DNA of 64,000 nucleotides from NCBI RefSeq assembly GCF_932294415.1, contig NC_065545.1:21025357-21089356 (forward strand), written 5' to 3'. Each line of letters opens with the position of its first letter. Position 1 is the stretch's first letter. Position numbers and translations under genes: made by a program. The stretch is from Quercus robur (lineage: Eukaryota > Streptophyta > Magnoliopsida > Fagales > Fagaceae). The notes beneath the pieces were generated by a model. That model saw only the letters and a program-made list of their open reading frames with translations, was not told the DNA's origin and made no database searches. This document shows positions 1 to 14,964 of the stretch, one piece after another.

Positions 1-665
1 AAAATTTGTGGTTGAGATTCGTATATGAATGCTTGCAATGTTGATTTTGGATAGAAATTATCATGAATTGAGTAATTTCTCAAAGTGGTTCTCTCTATAA
101 TTTCACTCAATTTCGTATCCAGTTTGGTCATCACCATACACTGATTTTCTTTGATTTCTTCAAAATGTGTGGTTCAGATTTGTAGATTGAATCATTGCAA
201 TGTCGATTTTTGATCGAAATGATCATAGATTGAGTAATTTCTCGCCGTGGCTCTTTCTGTAATTTCTCTCAATTTCTTGCCCAATTTGTTTTGATGTTGA
301 AAATTTGTAGTTGAGGTTTGTAGATGAATTCTGTAATGTTGATTTTGGATAGAAATGATCATGAATTGAGTTTTATATAAAGTTTCAATGTGATTTTGCT
401 CTATTGCATATGTATAATGATATTAAGAATGTGAAAAATTATGTGTTAGGGCTTTGTGGAAAACTTTAAAGGAAATGTGTGGTTGGATTGGATGTTATGT
501 TGTGTATGTGTGGCTCTTTCTGAAATGTCCCTCAATTTTGTGGTCCAATTCGTTTCATTCTGTATTTTGCTTTGATTTCTCTCTGATTTACTTTGATGTT
601 GAAATGTGGTTGAGATTTCTCGATGAATGCTTGCAATGTTGATTTTGGATAGAAAGATGATGATC
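1..665. repeat. Degenerate tandem repeats in upstream intron
   Basis: Diverged repeats share blocks such as GAATGCTTGCAATGTTGATT and TTGAGTAATTTCTC at about 28, 195, 325 and 625. The tail at about 395-460 (GCTCTATTG followed by GAATGTGAAAA) is related to the pre-insertion sequence resumed at 1551-1610. No coding potential is seen; short open frames here have no recognisable protein. The stretch probably lies in an intron of the F-box gene whose first visible exon begins at 1634. Confidence 0.6.
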
Positions 666-763
666 TGGTTGGATTCATTGTTGATTGAGAGCAGAGTATG
701 CCTTTGAGATTCTAGAATAGTTAATTACATTGCATTACATAACATATATTTTTATGTTGCGAT

Positions 764-1558
764 GATGGTGCTCTATTTTGGTTTGTTATAAGTAATGAAA
801 AATATATTAAATATGCGAAAAGTGTGTCAGCTAAGTATACAGGAAGTCAGGGACAAAGTACAATCATGTGCAAAAATTACAAGAGTCCATTAAAGCATGA
901 ACTGAAAAAAAAAAAAAAAAAGGATCAAAATCCTAACACCACAACCCAATCCAAAAGAGTTTTAAAGAAGAAACGTTTAAGATCTGGAACTGTTTTTTCA
1001 GAATCCTCAAAGCTCTAGTTATTTCTCTCCCGCCAAATGCACCACATCAAACAATGTGGGACAGCCATCCAAATAGCACCATTTCCATGTCACACAAACT
1101 TTCCTTGCTAACAAGCTAAAAGCTCAACCACCATCTTCAGCATAACCCAATGAATACCAAATAAGGTGAACACCATATACCACAAGTCAAAGGCAATAGA
1201 ACAATGGGTAAGGTGGTGGTCTACTGATTCCACATTCCTTTTACACATAAAACACCAATCTAAAATCCAAATTTTCAGTTTCTGTAGATTATCAATAGTC
1301 AAAATTTTCCCCAAAACTGTAGTCCAAACAAAAAAAGCAACTGTAGGAGGGACCTTAGGCTTCCAAATAGTCTTCCAAGGGAAGGACTGGTCTATGCTTC
1401 CAGTCAAGACCTGGTAATATGATTGAACCTCAAAACCTCTTCTCTTGGTAGGTATCCAACAAATCTTATCCTCCCCAACTCCTCTCAAAGAGACTCCATA
1501 AATACTATCCATGAAATTGGATAAAGACTCCCATTCCCAATCCTGATGGTGCTCTATT
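764..1558 (-). mobile_element. 5'-truncated LINE, copy 1
   Basis: This non-LTR retrotransposon fragment lies antisense to the F-box gene. A perfect 14-bp direct repeat, GATGGTGCTCTATT, flanks it at 764-777 and 1545-1558. Minus-strand frames at 1512-1108 encode the zinc-binding domain found after LINE reverse transcriptase (zf-RVT): a KTIWKPKVPPTVAFFVW block, then CFMCKR, then HHLTHC. The 3' part (780-1100) aligns by eye with the 3' part of the second LINE copy at 4991-5300. The fragment holds only the 3' tail of a LINE and cannot move by itself. The A-run at 904-921 is internal, not the 3' tail. Confidence 0.85.
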
Positions 1559-1633
1559 GTATTGCTTTAATGACTTTGAGAATGTGAAAAGTTATATCTT
1601 AGGACTTAGTGGAAAGGAAATGTGTGATTGTAG

Positions 1634-4600
1634 GTATTTTCAATGCTTGATACACAAAGCCTATGCTATGCGGCAGCAGCTTGTTCAATGTTCAATAAGT
1701 ATGCGAGAGATCCTCCATGCTATGCTAATATTGACTTGACAACAATTGTCCCGAAAGTTAACAATGCAGTTGTGTCCACGATGATCCATCGAGCTGGAAC
1801 ATCACTTCAGTAAGAATATTCTTCAGCTAAGAAAATCCTTCATTATGCTGCGTTCTATATTTACTCCTACATGAATCTTGGATTGTATTTTGCTCGATTT
1901 ACTTATTATGATAACTGTGGCTCAATGGTTGTGCAAACAAAACTCAAAATGATTAATTACTTGATAAATTTGAAAAATATAATCAATAGAAAATATGAAA
2001 GTCATCTAATTATTTAAAACATAAGCATAACATTTTATAAGTTCTATTATGCTTTACAAAATATGTGCAATCATAATAGTCATGTTCAAACCCAAGTATA
2101 TGGTTCAGTCAAAGCATAGCCAATGGTAAACTATCCTTGATCATGTTTTTTAATATGTTTAGAAAAAAAGAGGGGGGGAGGGGGGGTGGGGAGAGAGAAG
2201 AAAAGAAGAAGAAGAAGGAAGGGTTTCTTTAGTATAGCATCATAATAATCGTGCATGTATCATCAATGGTTGTGTCATTTACTTTATTATCCGATGGTTA
2301 GTCACTTAGTGTTAGTGATTCACATATATTTAAAAAAAAAAAAAAAAAAACCCTTAGGCATTCCTTATAGCACCCAAAGGGCGTGCTTGAGGTGCGCTTC
2401 ATTGAATGCATTTAGCTTCAACCAAGCGAAGCGCTTTGGCCAACTCCAACCTTTGAGTTTTAAGCATACCTAAGTGCACTTTTAAGAACATCGTATCTAA
2501 TTTGATACTTCTGTGTCGCTGTAATTAGGTTCTGTTGTGCTCATGTATTAGGGACATAAGGTTTGATGATCCTGTGAAACTCTGTTGCTCTACTTTGTCA
2601 ATTTTGAAGGTTTTTATTGTAGATGCAGAGGCCCATAAGTTGTTATAGAAAGTTCTTTGTGCAACAAATGACTATGCAAGTTTTTTGAGCAATTGGCTGT
2701 TTGTCTAGTAAATGCTTTAATCATGCATATATGGTAGTCTCTTTTTCATAATTTCTATCTTTTTTCTGTGTCTCTCTTAAATGATTATTCAGGTCTCTTA
2801 AGCTTGGTATAGTTCCAGGCCCAATAGTATCACCTGGATCTTGTCAGCCGTTGGTTTATTCCATCAGAAATTCAGTTGATGTGTCTAAGTTTTCATGGAA
2901 TGATAAGAGATCAAGACAAGGGAAGGAGTCATCAATTCTTACTAGATCATGCTTAAGCCCTTTAGTTGGGGACAATGGTGCTCCAGGGTACTGCTGAATC
3001 CTTTCGCTTGAAAATTTGGCATTTATAAGTGACTTGTTTTATTCATAAAATTTTATTTTTCATATTTTAAGGACTCTTTTGAGAAGGTTACACCTTTACA
3101 ATATTGAAAGAATGGATAACACATCACTTTGTGGGGCATTGTCAGCTTGTCCATCTCTCCTTGATCTGGAAATTGTTGGCCTGTAAGTTGGCTTGAACTG
3201 ATTCATGCTTCTACTGATTCTTGCTGATTTAAGAAATGTGAAATTTGTTGGTTTTAGATATCTATGAGCCGACTTTTTCTTCCCTGCATTCTTCTTGGTT
3301 TAAGCACGCTATAAGAAAATATTTGAGCATCAGGTTATGGATTCTGGACAATAACTTGCATGCCCATGTTGTTAGTTGTTACAAGGTAGGAATCAGCATA
3401 TATGCGTGTGTATGCTGTTAGCCTTTTGCTTGTACGTGAGTTGCTTTTGATGCTGAATATGTGCATTTTTGTGCTAATGTCATCTGAATTTTGTTATATT
3501 ATACATTATGGTTTGTTGAATTTTTTGTACTGCTTGCTTTAGTGGATGTTCATTCTGAATTTGAGTAGATGGAGTGATTTTTTTATTGTTTAATCATTTA
3601 CTGAATGAAGAATACAACCTATCTTCTCTTCTCTGAACAAATGTTACTCTATTAGTTTGGGCCTTCAATTTTGTAAGTTAGCAGCACATTTTGGTCTTTA
3701 TAAACTGCATATCTATTTCCTTTAGTACTTTCAATAACTTTTTTTTCCCACTTATTTTGAATTGACTAGTCATGTTGAATTGAGGCAAACATTGATGTCC
3801 GTGAGTGCAAACTGTCACTTAATAGAGCGACTGTTCTTTGAGTCTTCAAAAACAGGTTTAGTGTCTCCTTCATTAGGATGTGTTCTTATCATGCTATAAA
3901 AAAAAGAAAATATTCTGATTACCATGTGTTTCTTTTTAAACATCAGGCAGGGATGACAGTTTGAAAACACCAACATGCACTGATCTGGTAGAAAATTGTC
4001 CTCATCTAACTTCATTGGCACTTAGAGGGTTTAAGCTCCATGATAACAAAGTTCGTGTACTTGTTAAGGTATGCTCCTTGGCAATTTGAGAATCAATATT
4101 AGACATGTATTTGGTTTATGAAAATTTTCCATGTTAGTTTTTGTTACTAACAATAAATCTGTTATGTAATTTTCCTTCACAACATATGACTTAATTGATG
4201 CTTGAGTTTAATGCCCTGAATCTTCTTTTTTTTGGGTAAATTACACACACACACACCCAAGTGAGTCTTGAATCCATGACCCTACCCTCCACCTAGCACA
4301 TGCAGGGGGAGGAGGTGCTAGTTGAGCTAGAGCTTATTGGCTTTATGCCCTGAATCTGTTATTGCCTTAGTATCTCATTCAATATGGCAACAAAGCAAGC
4401 TAATGCCTAAGGAATGAGTATTATAACTAGAAAGGACGTGTAAACTCACTCCATATTGTGGAAGGAATGCTTTGTGGATTTTCCTGAGTTTAAGAAGCAT
4501 GCTTAATGAACTGTAGTCTTGTAGGATGTATGAATCCATAAAAAAGAGTACCTTTGAGATTCTGACAAAAATATTAGACATTCATTATGTTTGAGAGTGC

Positions 4601-7600
4601 TTTGTTCTTAAACTCACCTGATAATTCATGGACAAGGAATCTTACTACTACTTATATATGGTGCCCTTTTCAAGCTGGATTTACTAAAGTAGTCTTGCAT
4701 TTCTGTCAAACACAGCTTTTGTAACTTTCCCCCATTAAATTATTTTATATTTTTATTACCATATATTTCTCCTCTTTTTGAACTTGTGATATTATAGCAC
4801 CAAAAAACAAAAAAAAAATTAGTGGAACCTTCTTATTAAATGGAAGTATAAATTTTCACTCTTTGAAGCCCCCATATGGGAAGTGGATCCGTTTTTAACT
4901 GATAAAAAAAAAAGATTGATCTGTTTCTCACATTGGAAGGTATATGATGTGAATCTTAGATATGTGAAATTTTGGAATTCAGCTGGTCTTTTTTTTTTGG
5001 ATAAGTAATTGCAATTTATTAAATATTAAAAAGTGTACACAGAGTGTATACAAGTCATAGAAAACAGCAATGCAAGGAAAAAAGAAAGAAAAACAAGAAA
5101 CAAGCTGTAATATTAACAGCACAAATGTAGAGTCTCTAGAAACTCCATCCAAGAATACGTTGAGAGAGTAAAGGACATCGATCCCCATTCGTAGAGTCTT
5201 CAAATATAAAAACTTCAGACTTGGCACAGTGGACTCACTATCCTTGAAAGTGGGGTGATTCCTTTCACCCCAAATGCACCACATCAAACACGCTGGGGCT
5301 GCCCCCCACACTGTCACATATCTACGAGGATCCATTATACCATTCCAAGACTCAGCATGGGAAGAACGGAACACTTTGCATAACCCAAGAAATCCCAGCT
5401 AGGCAGAAGAGAAAAGCCCACAGATCAGAACCAACTGGGCAATGCAACAAGTGACTTATAGTTTCACCACCTGATCTGCACAAAGAACACCAATCTGCTA
5501 TAAAAATGCAGATTTTCCGTTATCAGAATTTTACCCAGGGCTGCCTCCCACACAAATAAAGAAACTCTAGGTGGGAAAGATTTTTCCAAATGAACTTCAA
5601 AGGGAACTTGGATGTATTAGTACCTCTAGTTCGAAGCACTCTATATAAACTTTTGATTTGAAGTCCTTTCTTAGGAGAAGGGATCCAAACCAATTTATCA
5701 CTATCAGGAGGACTAACCTTTGCCGCATATAAATCATCCAATTTATCACTGTCAGGAGGAATTCAGTTGGTCTTATAAGCTTATTATTGTCAATCATACT
5801 ATGTAGTGTTATTTGTTAACTCAACACAGAAGGTGAAAGTTTGAGTCATATATCCATTACTGTGAAATGGGCTTTTACATTGTTATTCTATTGGTTAGAT
5901 ATATCATTTTCAAAGTTTGCATAGTGGGTAATTTTTTATTTTCTTGGAATTTCTTTGGCCCTTATTATATGAATCAAAACTTAGTTACAGAGAACTACTT
6001 TGAGTTGAACTGTGATAGTCCAATCTTTGTCGGTGCTCATGCAGGGATTTCGGAAACTAAGATATGTTGACTTTTCAACATCTTACTCTATCACTGGAGG
6101 CTTTTTAAGGTCAGTGAATCTTCAATGTACAAGACTTTTTGAGAGTCATTCTATATTTTTGTATTTTGGAAAAGATTCTTCCCATTTCAAATGGATTCAA
6201 TTCTTGGCTTGAATTAATTATTACAAATCTAAAGTTGTATCTAGGGCAATGTCATTTAAAATGTTAAATGATGTGGCTCTGTGTACATTATTAGATATAA
6301 GAAATAAAATCTTAACCGTAAAATGCACTTTCAGGATCCTGTTCCTTGTATTTGAATCGTCTCTTTTAGATGCATTATCTCATTAGATAAGTCATGTTTT
6401 TGTGCTTAGGAACCTTGGAAGCAGCATGGGTGGAAATCTACTTGAGGTCTTGATTTTAAGGGACTGCATGCATCTCAAAGAGGTACAATGATCTCCCTCT
6501 CCCTGCCAATGAGCTCCGGCTCACATGGTACCTCAGGCTGTGGATTCAAAGCCCACTGAGTGCGCATGTAACTGGCCAATTAAAAGAAAAAATGATCTCT
6601 CTTTTTAACATTCAATTTTTGTGTGCAGGTTGAAGTTGCTCGGTTATTGACAGCTGTTATCGAAGGGGATTATAAGTGCCTTAAACATCTTGTGGGTGGA
6701 TAGAAATTTTGATAATACAACTTTTTTATGTAAATGTGATTTTGATATTATGGCTTGATGTGTAGTTTCTCTTCTAATTCTTAATACTACTTCAAATAGG
6801 ACATATCCAACAAGGAAGGTTTAGCTTCTGAGGGTGACTGGTATGATAGATGCTACAAATCTAGGTAATGGTTCTCCCTTCTTGATTATCTCTGTCATGA
6901 CTATATAGCCTTAATTTCTATTTAAACTAATTTTGGTTTATATTGTGCAGTGTCATTCCTATAAAGCAGGTTTTGGCAGAAAGGCCTGATGTCTGTTTGC
7001 TGGCTGAGTTTCCAACTGAAGGAAGGTTGGTTTAGTCTTCATTTATTATGGTTGATCCAATGGAATGGTGTCTTTGGAACAATGTATGATACTGTTCTGG
7101 GAATCTGGCTTGTTTTGCAGTTACATTGATATTGATCAAATGGCTGACATCGTGCAAGAGAGTGACGTTGGTCTGCCGTCACAGCTTAGCAGTCACATAT
7201 CAGATGCTTCAATGTTTACAAGCTCGTCTGAGAGTAGCTACAACAGTGATCAAGGTAGTGGCAATGAGGATGGCCATGATGCCAATTACGTTATGTATGA
7301 GGAAAGCTCAGATGAAGTGGAAATTGATTTGGTAACGCCTTCTCTCTCTCTCTCTCTCTGATGAAAATTATGGAATCTGACCATCTGGAAGGTTGGTATT
7401 TCTGTATAGGAATACTTGAGTTTATGTTAGCTTCAAAAATTGTATAGCAAGGTCACTTTTAAATAACACCTTAATGGCTCTTCCATGCTAATAATACAAG
7501 ACATGTAATTTACTGCAAGGTTTTTTGAGGATTGCAGATGTTAGGTAAATGCCATGTCGGTCTTACTTGTGGCTCACAATATAGCATTGTCTTGAAGCAT

Positions 7601-7836
7601 GATTCTTGTATCTTGTTCACTGGTCCAGCAGTGCTTAAAATTTTCTTATCCCATTAAGTGATTGATAATGTTTGTTAGTGGTTACCCCCTGAGTGTGGGC
7701 TATGATTAAAAATGTAGCTGTCTTTGCACACGCAGCATTTGTGAAAAATGTTGCTGTTTCTTACACACTCTTCTGCTTTCTCTAACAGAATGGAGGCTTT
7801 TATGGAGCGCAGGCTGAAGTTTCATTGGCAAGTTAA
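1634..7836 (+). CDS. SKIP17: F-box/LRR protein, SKIP17 type (3' 12 exons)
   Basis: Twelve GT-AG exons join in one open frame of 429 codons plus stop: 1634-1809, 2793-2987, 3072-3182, 3770-3855, 3947-4068, 6045-6109, 6410-6482, 6629-6691, 6800-6864, 6951-7025, 7121-7331 and 7789-7836. Every junction keeps phase. The protein has leucine-rich segments (SLKLGIVPGP, LLRRLHLYNIE, LISCPHLTSL-like blocks such as NCPHLTSLALRGF, LLEVLILRDC) and an acidic Ser-rich tail (SSDEVEIDL), and ends GGFYGAQAEVSLAS. The exon with SLCYAAAACSMFNK and ANIDLTT matches my memory of SKIP17, an ASK-interacting F-box protein likely to be a substrate receptor of SCF ubiquitin ligases. The F-box itself would lie upstream of the window or in an exon I did not find. 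The 1.98-kb intron at 4069-6044 carries a SINE and a LINE. The family assignment is from memory; the exon model is read directly. Confidence 0.82.
4211..4357 (-). mobile_element. tRNA-derived SINE in an intron
   Basis: A perfect 13-bp direct repeat, ATGCCCTGAATCT, flanks the insert (4211-4223 and 4345-4357). On the minus strand the insert starts near an A-box-like TAGCTCAACTAGC and has a degenerate B box (GATTCAAGACTC). It ends in a GT microsatellite and an A-rich tail, seen on the plus strand as ACACACACAC and the T-run at 4226-4233. Pol III boxes plus tail plus TSD identify a SINE of about 120 bp. Confidence 0.8.
4976..5774 (-). mobile_element. 5'-truncated LINE, copy 2
   Basis: The target duplication is 15 bp with one mismatch: AATTCAGCTGGTCTT at 4976-4990 and AATTCAGTTGGTCTT at 5760-5774. 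The minus-strand poly-A tail is the T-run at about 4989-4998. Minus-strand frames at 5741-5523 and 5374-4979 encode zf-RVT sequence (KLVWIPSPKKG, FIWKNLS) and the LINE C-terminus (MWCIWGERN), broken by frameshifts. A 22-bp block, CAATTTATCACT followed by a variable base and TCAGGAGGA, occurs twice (5691-5712 and 5739-5760) right at the 5' junction. The copy is antisense to the host gene, like copy 1. Confidence 0.88.
6487..6600 (+). mobile_element. tRNA-derived SINE between two coding exons
   Basis: AATGATCTC occurs on both sides (6487-6495 and 6591-6599). The insert has an A-box-like GAGCTCCGGCTCACATGG, a B-box-like GGATTCAAAGCCC, and a tail TAACTGGCCAATTAAAAG typical of dicot SINEs. It sits four bases past the donor of the exon ending at 6482, inside a 146-bp intron, and so accounts for most of that intron. 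Confidence 0.75.
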
Positions 7837-10993
<3,157 letters not shown>

Positions 10994-11746
10994 TTTGTTA
11001 AGAAAAGATATGATTGTTTAAGAAACTGTTTGGGGATCAATGTATAAATTAACCTTTTTTTTTTTTTTTTTTTTTAATTTGAATTAAATATAAAATGTAT
11101 GGTTCTTTTAATAGGTAACCTTTTAAAACATTTTTTTGAGAGTGTTTCAACTTATAGTGTCCACTCTTGATGATAGTTCTTTATTATCAGACTAAGATTA
11201 CAATAAGTTTTTGGTGTAGACAGAGATTAAACCTCAGATCTTTTATACAAACATTAGAGATTTTATTAATTGAACTAACTAGAATTCACTTTTTAATAGA
11301 TAACCGAGTGCTTATGAATGCGATTTTGCTTTTTTATGTATATGAACTTTAAGGTTATTAAAAAAAAAAATGAAAGTTTTTTTTTCAATCATCTAATTTT
11401 TGGTAATTCATAACGTAGCAAATAATCCATAACCCAAATTTTCTAAATAGAACAAGAAATACATTATACATTATTTATTTCTTAATTTCCCAAAATTGAC
11501 TTATTTATAGTACATAAATTGAATATCTATTTTTAATCTAGATTTCAAATTAGATAGTATGAAGGGTCGATCATCCCTTCTCTCTAAATGCAAAGAAAAA
11601 AAAGTTGTATACAAGTTGTTTCTCCTTGAATAAAAAGGATGGGATTTTTTGAGTTAGGGTTTTGTTTCTCCTTTGACGGTGAAACAAAAAATTGGTTTAT
11701 CTCTAGTTTGTCCATTGTGCGTCCAAGACTAGGAAGGTCGTCCACC
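10994..11746. other. Intergenic, no gene seen
   Basis: This AT-rich stretch has a T-run at about 11057-11075 and no supported coding or RNA gene. The first gypsy element's LTR may start within its last 200 bases, because its private motif (CGTCC) already occurs at about 11720 and 11739. Confidence 0.6.
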
Positions 11747-12294
11747 TGATGTATTAAATGTTCAGAATTGCAATAGAGATTTAACCTATGAGTGCCTCCG
11801 AAGGAGGTTGTTCAAGTGCAAGAAGGTCGTCCAGCATGGAGTCACTTGGACAATCGCCCAACACTTAGAAATTTTCAGAGTAAATCTCTATCCAAAAACT
11901 TATAATTCGAACTACGTTCTACCATCCTGAAGTGGGAGTGAAATTCTTATTTATCGCTCTAACTTCCCTCTAAGTTCTTAACTTCCAATAGCAGTTGTAG
12001 AAGTTTAGTTTGAACCTTCTAACTACCACCCACGTTGGGGAAGTTACTAAACAAGTAACCACTTCAAAAATCACTATAAAAGAACTCAGTCATATCAAAT
12101 TAAGGTAAGTTTTCACCACTTATAAAGTTGGAATTCCTGAGTTCGAGAGAGAAAACTAACCTAAGCATCGGAAGGTTCTTGGCCAGTTCACCTCGATTAC
12201 CTTTGATCTTGTGCTTCTTTCTTTTCAGGCCTTCAAAGCAACCTCAAGTCCATTGAAACTCGGAGTATTCAGCCTACTAATTTTCTATGTATCA
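11747..12294 (+). repeat. 5' LTR of gypsy element 1
   Basis: The right end is placed at TATCA just before the primer-binding-like site. The left end is put at TGATGTATT (11747) by analogy with the TGATAG...CTATCA ends of element 2. A TATA-like CTATAAAAG lies at about 12073. No downstream LTR exists in the window for comparison, so the left boundary is a guess. Confidence 0.5.
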
Positions 12295-12299
12295 TCAGT

Positions 12300-12317
12300 T
12301 AGCGTTGTCTGTGGGAA
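12300..12317 (+). other. Decayed primer-binding site of element 1
   Basis: TAGCGTTGTCTGTGGGAA sits six bases after the inferred LTR end. It reads as the usual Tat-lineage sequence TGGCGCCGTCTGTGGGAA with G-to-A and C-to-T changes in its CpG-rich first half. The first nine bases of the usual form match the 3' end of tRNA-Asp. Confidence 0.6.
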
Positions 12318-12382
12318 AGTTAATTTTGTGCTTTGCAATTTATCTTTCTTTGACAAAAGGTTGTATGATCTAGACAAGGTCA

Positions 12383-13830
12383 ATGACTACTAGTCCAGGT
12401 CACCAGAAGAGTGGAAAAGCCTCAAGCCACCCCAATCACGCTCAACAGTCTACACCTACTATTGCAACCGCCTTCTGTCTAACAAATACAGTCCATGGCA
12501 GTCGCCATGGTAGAGTTAACCCATCAGAATCAGGAGTTAACTCGCGAGATCAATCAAAGAAGGCAACGTCATGAATAGTGTGTAGAAGGGCAAGCTTAAA
12601 GTCAAGAAGCTAGAGAAGGAGAAAATGTTGAGCGTGAGAATCACTCAAGGGGTACCGTTTCACGCAAGGTGCCATACTTGGAAAAGGAGATGGATTAATG
12701 AGGAGAGCTATGGACGAGATGAGGGAAAATATGAAAATGACGAATCATGTAGATGACTTAGTTTATCGAATTGATTCCCTTTTTATAATGTCCATCAATA
12801 GTCATCCCCTACCTTCAAAGTTCAAGATGCCTGCATTAGACTAATATGATGAAACGTGTGACCCATGTGATCACATTGCCACCTTCAAGACCACGATGCA
12901 CTTTCAGGGGGTTCCGGACGAAATAATGTGTAGGGTCTTCCCAACCACCCTTAAAGGACCAGCACGAGTGTGGTTTAGTAAGATTCCTCCAAATACTGTT
13001 AGTTCCTTCAATGAGTTGAGTAAGTTGTTTGTCAATAACTTCATTAAAGGTCAAAGGCATAAGCGCTCCTCGTCCTGTTTGCTGACTATAGAGCAAGGAG
13101 ATAATAAAAGTTTACGGTCCTTCATCACTCGCTTCAATAGGGAATCCTTGATGGCGGACGAGATGGATGATAAGCTGCTGTTAACAGCCTTCCACAATGG
13201 AGTTAGTTCAGATTTATTCATCCACAAGCTCTATGATCAAGAACCACATACCACAGCTAAACCCATCCACTCAGCCCAAAGTTTCATGAATGCAGAAAAT
13301 GCGATCATTACCAAGAAGAGGAAGAGAGCAGAGCAGATGGAAGCGGAGCTCCCACATCATTCTGAACAAGGCACTCGTCCAAAGAAGGCCCGGACGGGAG
13401 AAAAGAAGGATAGAGACAACATGGAGGCATGTTCGTCTTTAGGAAGAAGTTTGCATTACACACCCTTGAACATTCTGCTTGATCAAGTGCTTATGCAGAT
13501 CAAGGATGACCCATCCTTGAAGTGGCCAGAGAAAATGAAGGGAGATCCTAATAAGCGTAATAAGAACAAGTATTGTCGTTTCCATAGAGACCACGGGCAT
13601 GACACGAACGAATGCTATGACTTGAAGCAGTAGATTGAGAATCTCATCAAGTAGGGAAAGTTGAGGAATTTTCTTGGACAAGATCATAAGGATGAAAAGT
13701 TAAAGGGAAAGGTAGAAGAACCATCACGACCCCTACTTGGAGAAATAAGAGTTATTGTAGGAGGAACTTCAGCAGGACGATCCTCCAAGTCAAGGAAGAC
13801 TTACTTGAAGGTGGTGCAGAACGTTTAACT
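12383..13830 (+). pseudogene. gag: Gag of gypsy element 1, decayed
   Basis: The start codon is at 12383 (MTTSPGHQKSG), followed by a frameshifted stretch. A long frame (12896-13633) encodes retrotransposon gag (GPARVWFSKIPPNTVSSF, FITRFNRESL) and the atypical Tat zinc knuckle CRFHRDHGHDTNEC. In-frame stops at 12842, 13631 and 13652 each fall where one C-to-T change in a Gln codon would create them. The product would have been the capsid/nucleocapsid protein of the particle. It cannot now be made full length. Confidence 0.82.
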
Positions 13831-13859
13831 CTCTGGACGACCACCAAGGACTAAGGGGG

Positions 13860-14964
13860 TAAACGAGCAGGCTATCACCTTCACGAACGAGTATGCTAGA
13901 AGGGTCCATCATCCACATGACGATGTAGTCGTCATAACCTTGCTTATTGCAGACTACACAACTAGAAGGGTGCTAATAGATAATAAGAGTTCAATAGATA
14001 TCCTATATTATCCCGCCTTCTAGTAGATGAGGTTTGGAAGAGATCAACTTCATCCAGTGAACGCACCTTTAGTTAGATCAACAAGTGAACGCACCCGTCG
14101 TGGTAGGGGCATATCCACAGCGGATAACTAAAGAGGTGGATTTCCTCGTTGTAGATTGCTCGTCTTTCAACAATGCCATCATTGGACGACCAACTCTGAA
14201 TAGTTAGAAGGTAGTGACGTCCACCTACCACCTATCTGTCAAGTTTCTAACAGATTATGGAATAAGACAAGTACAAGGAGATTAGTTAGCAACTAGAGAA
14301 TGTTACTTAGCCATGTTGGCTATAGACGAGCATGTGCAGATGATGAATATAGAAGAGAGAAGGGTTGCTACAAAGCCCATTGAAGTACTGGAAGATGTTC
14401 CTCTGGACAAAAGTAACCCTTAGGTTTATCAGGATTGGAATAAGCATGGAAGAGAAGATGAAGCAAGATCTTGTCCATTTCTTAAAAAAGAGCATTGATG
14501 TTGTCGCGTGGAGTCATGAAGACATGCTAGGGATTGACCCAAGTGTCATTACCCATTGTCTGAATGTGTATCCTTCCTCTAAGCCCGTCCGTCAGACGAT
14601 GCTCTTGAACAAGATAATGTTATCAAGGAAGAGGTCTAGAAGTTAACCACAACAAAGTTTATTCAGGAAGTTTATTAACCGAATTAGTTAGCTAATGTGG
14701 CGATGGTCAAGAAGGCTAATGGCAAATGGAGAATGTGTGTGGACTTCACTAATTTAAACAAGGTTTTCCCCAAGGATAGCTATCCATTGCCTCGTATTGA
14801 CCAGCTAGTAGACTCAATAGCGGGTTATAAGTTGGTAAGTTTCATGGACGCCTTCTCAGGTTATAACCAGATAAGGATGGACGAGGTAGATCAAGAGAAG
14901 ACATCCTTCATTACCAGTCAAGGTCTGTTTTGCTACAAAGTGATGTCCTTCGGTTTGGTGAAAA
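13860..14964 (+). pseudogene. pol: Protease-RT part of pol, element 1, decayed
   Basis: Protease is recognisable at about 13950-14010 (RRVLIDNKSSIDILYY). The usual catalytic DNGSS reads DNKSS here, so it should be inactive even apart from stops. Tandem stops at 14021-14026 again look like Gln codons changed by C-to-T. RT begins near 14697 (MVKKANGKWRMCVDFTNLNK, SFMDAFSGYNQIRM) and ends at 14964 before the polymerase active site. This is a non-functional remnant. Confidence 0.82.

Larger units (their letters stand above)
11747..14964 (+). mobile_element. Truncated Tat-type Ty3/gypsy element 1
   Basis: The order is 5' LTR, primer-binding-like site, gag, protease and the first part of reverse transcriptase. 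The element stops abruptly in RT after the FGL of the motif that precedes the catalytic YxDD, so RNase H, integrase and the 3' LTR are missing. The left edge is uncertain (perhaps 11550-11750). The coding frame is interrupted by many stops. It shares the GGACGA/TCGTCC motif with the element at 23117-30726, which suggests the same or a sister family. Confidence 0.8.

Noticed and set aside
454-642. A possible small protein at the left end
   Set aside because: It lies within degenerate intronic repeats and has no conserved features.
904-921. A-run taken as the poly-A tail of LINE copy 1
   Set aside because: The element is on the minus strand, so its tail must appear as T on the left. The target duplication at 764-777 places the end there, making this run internal.
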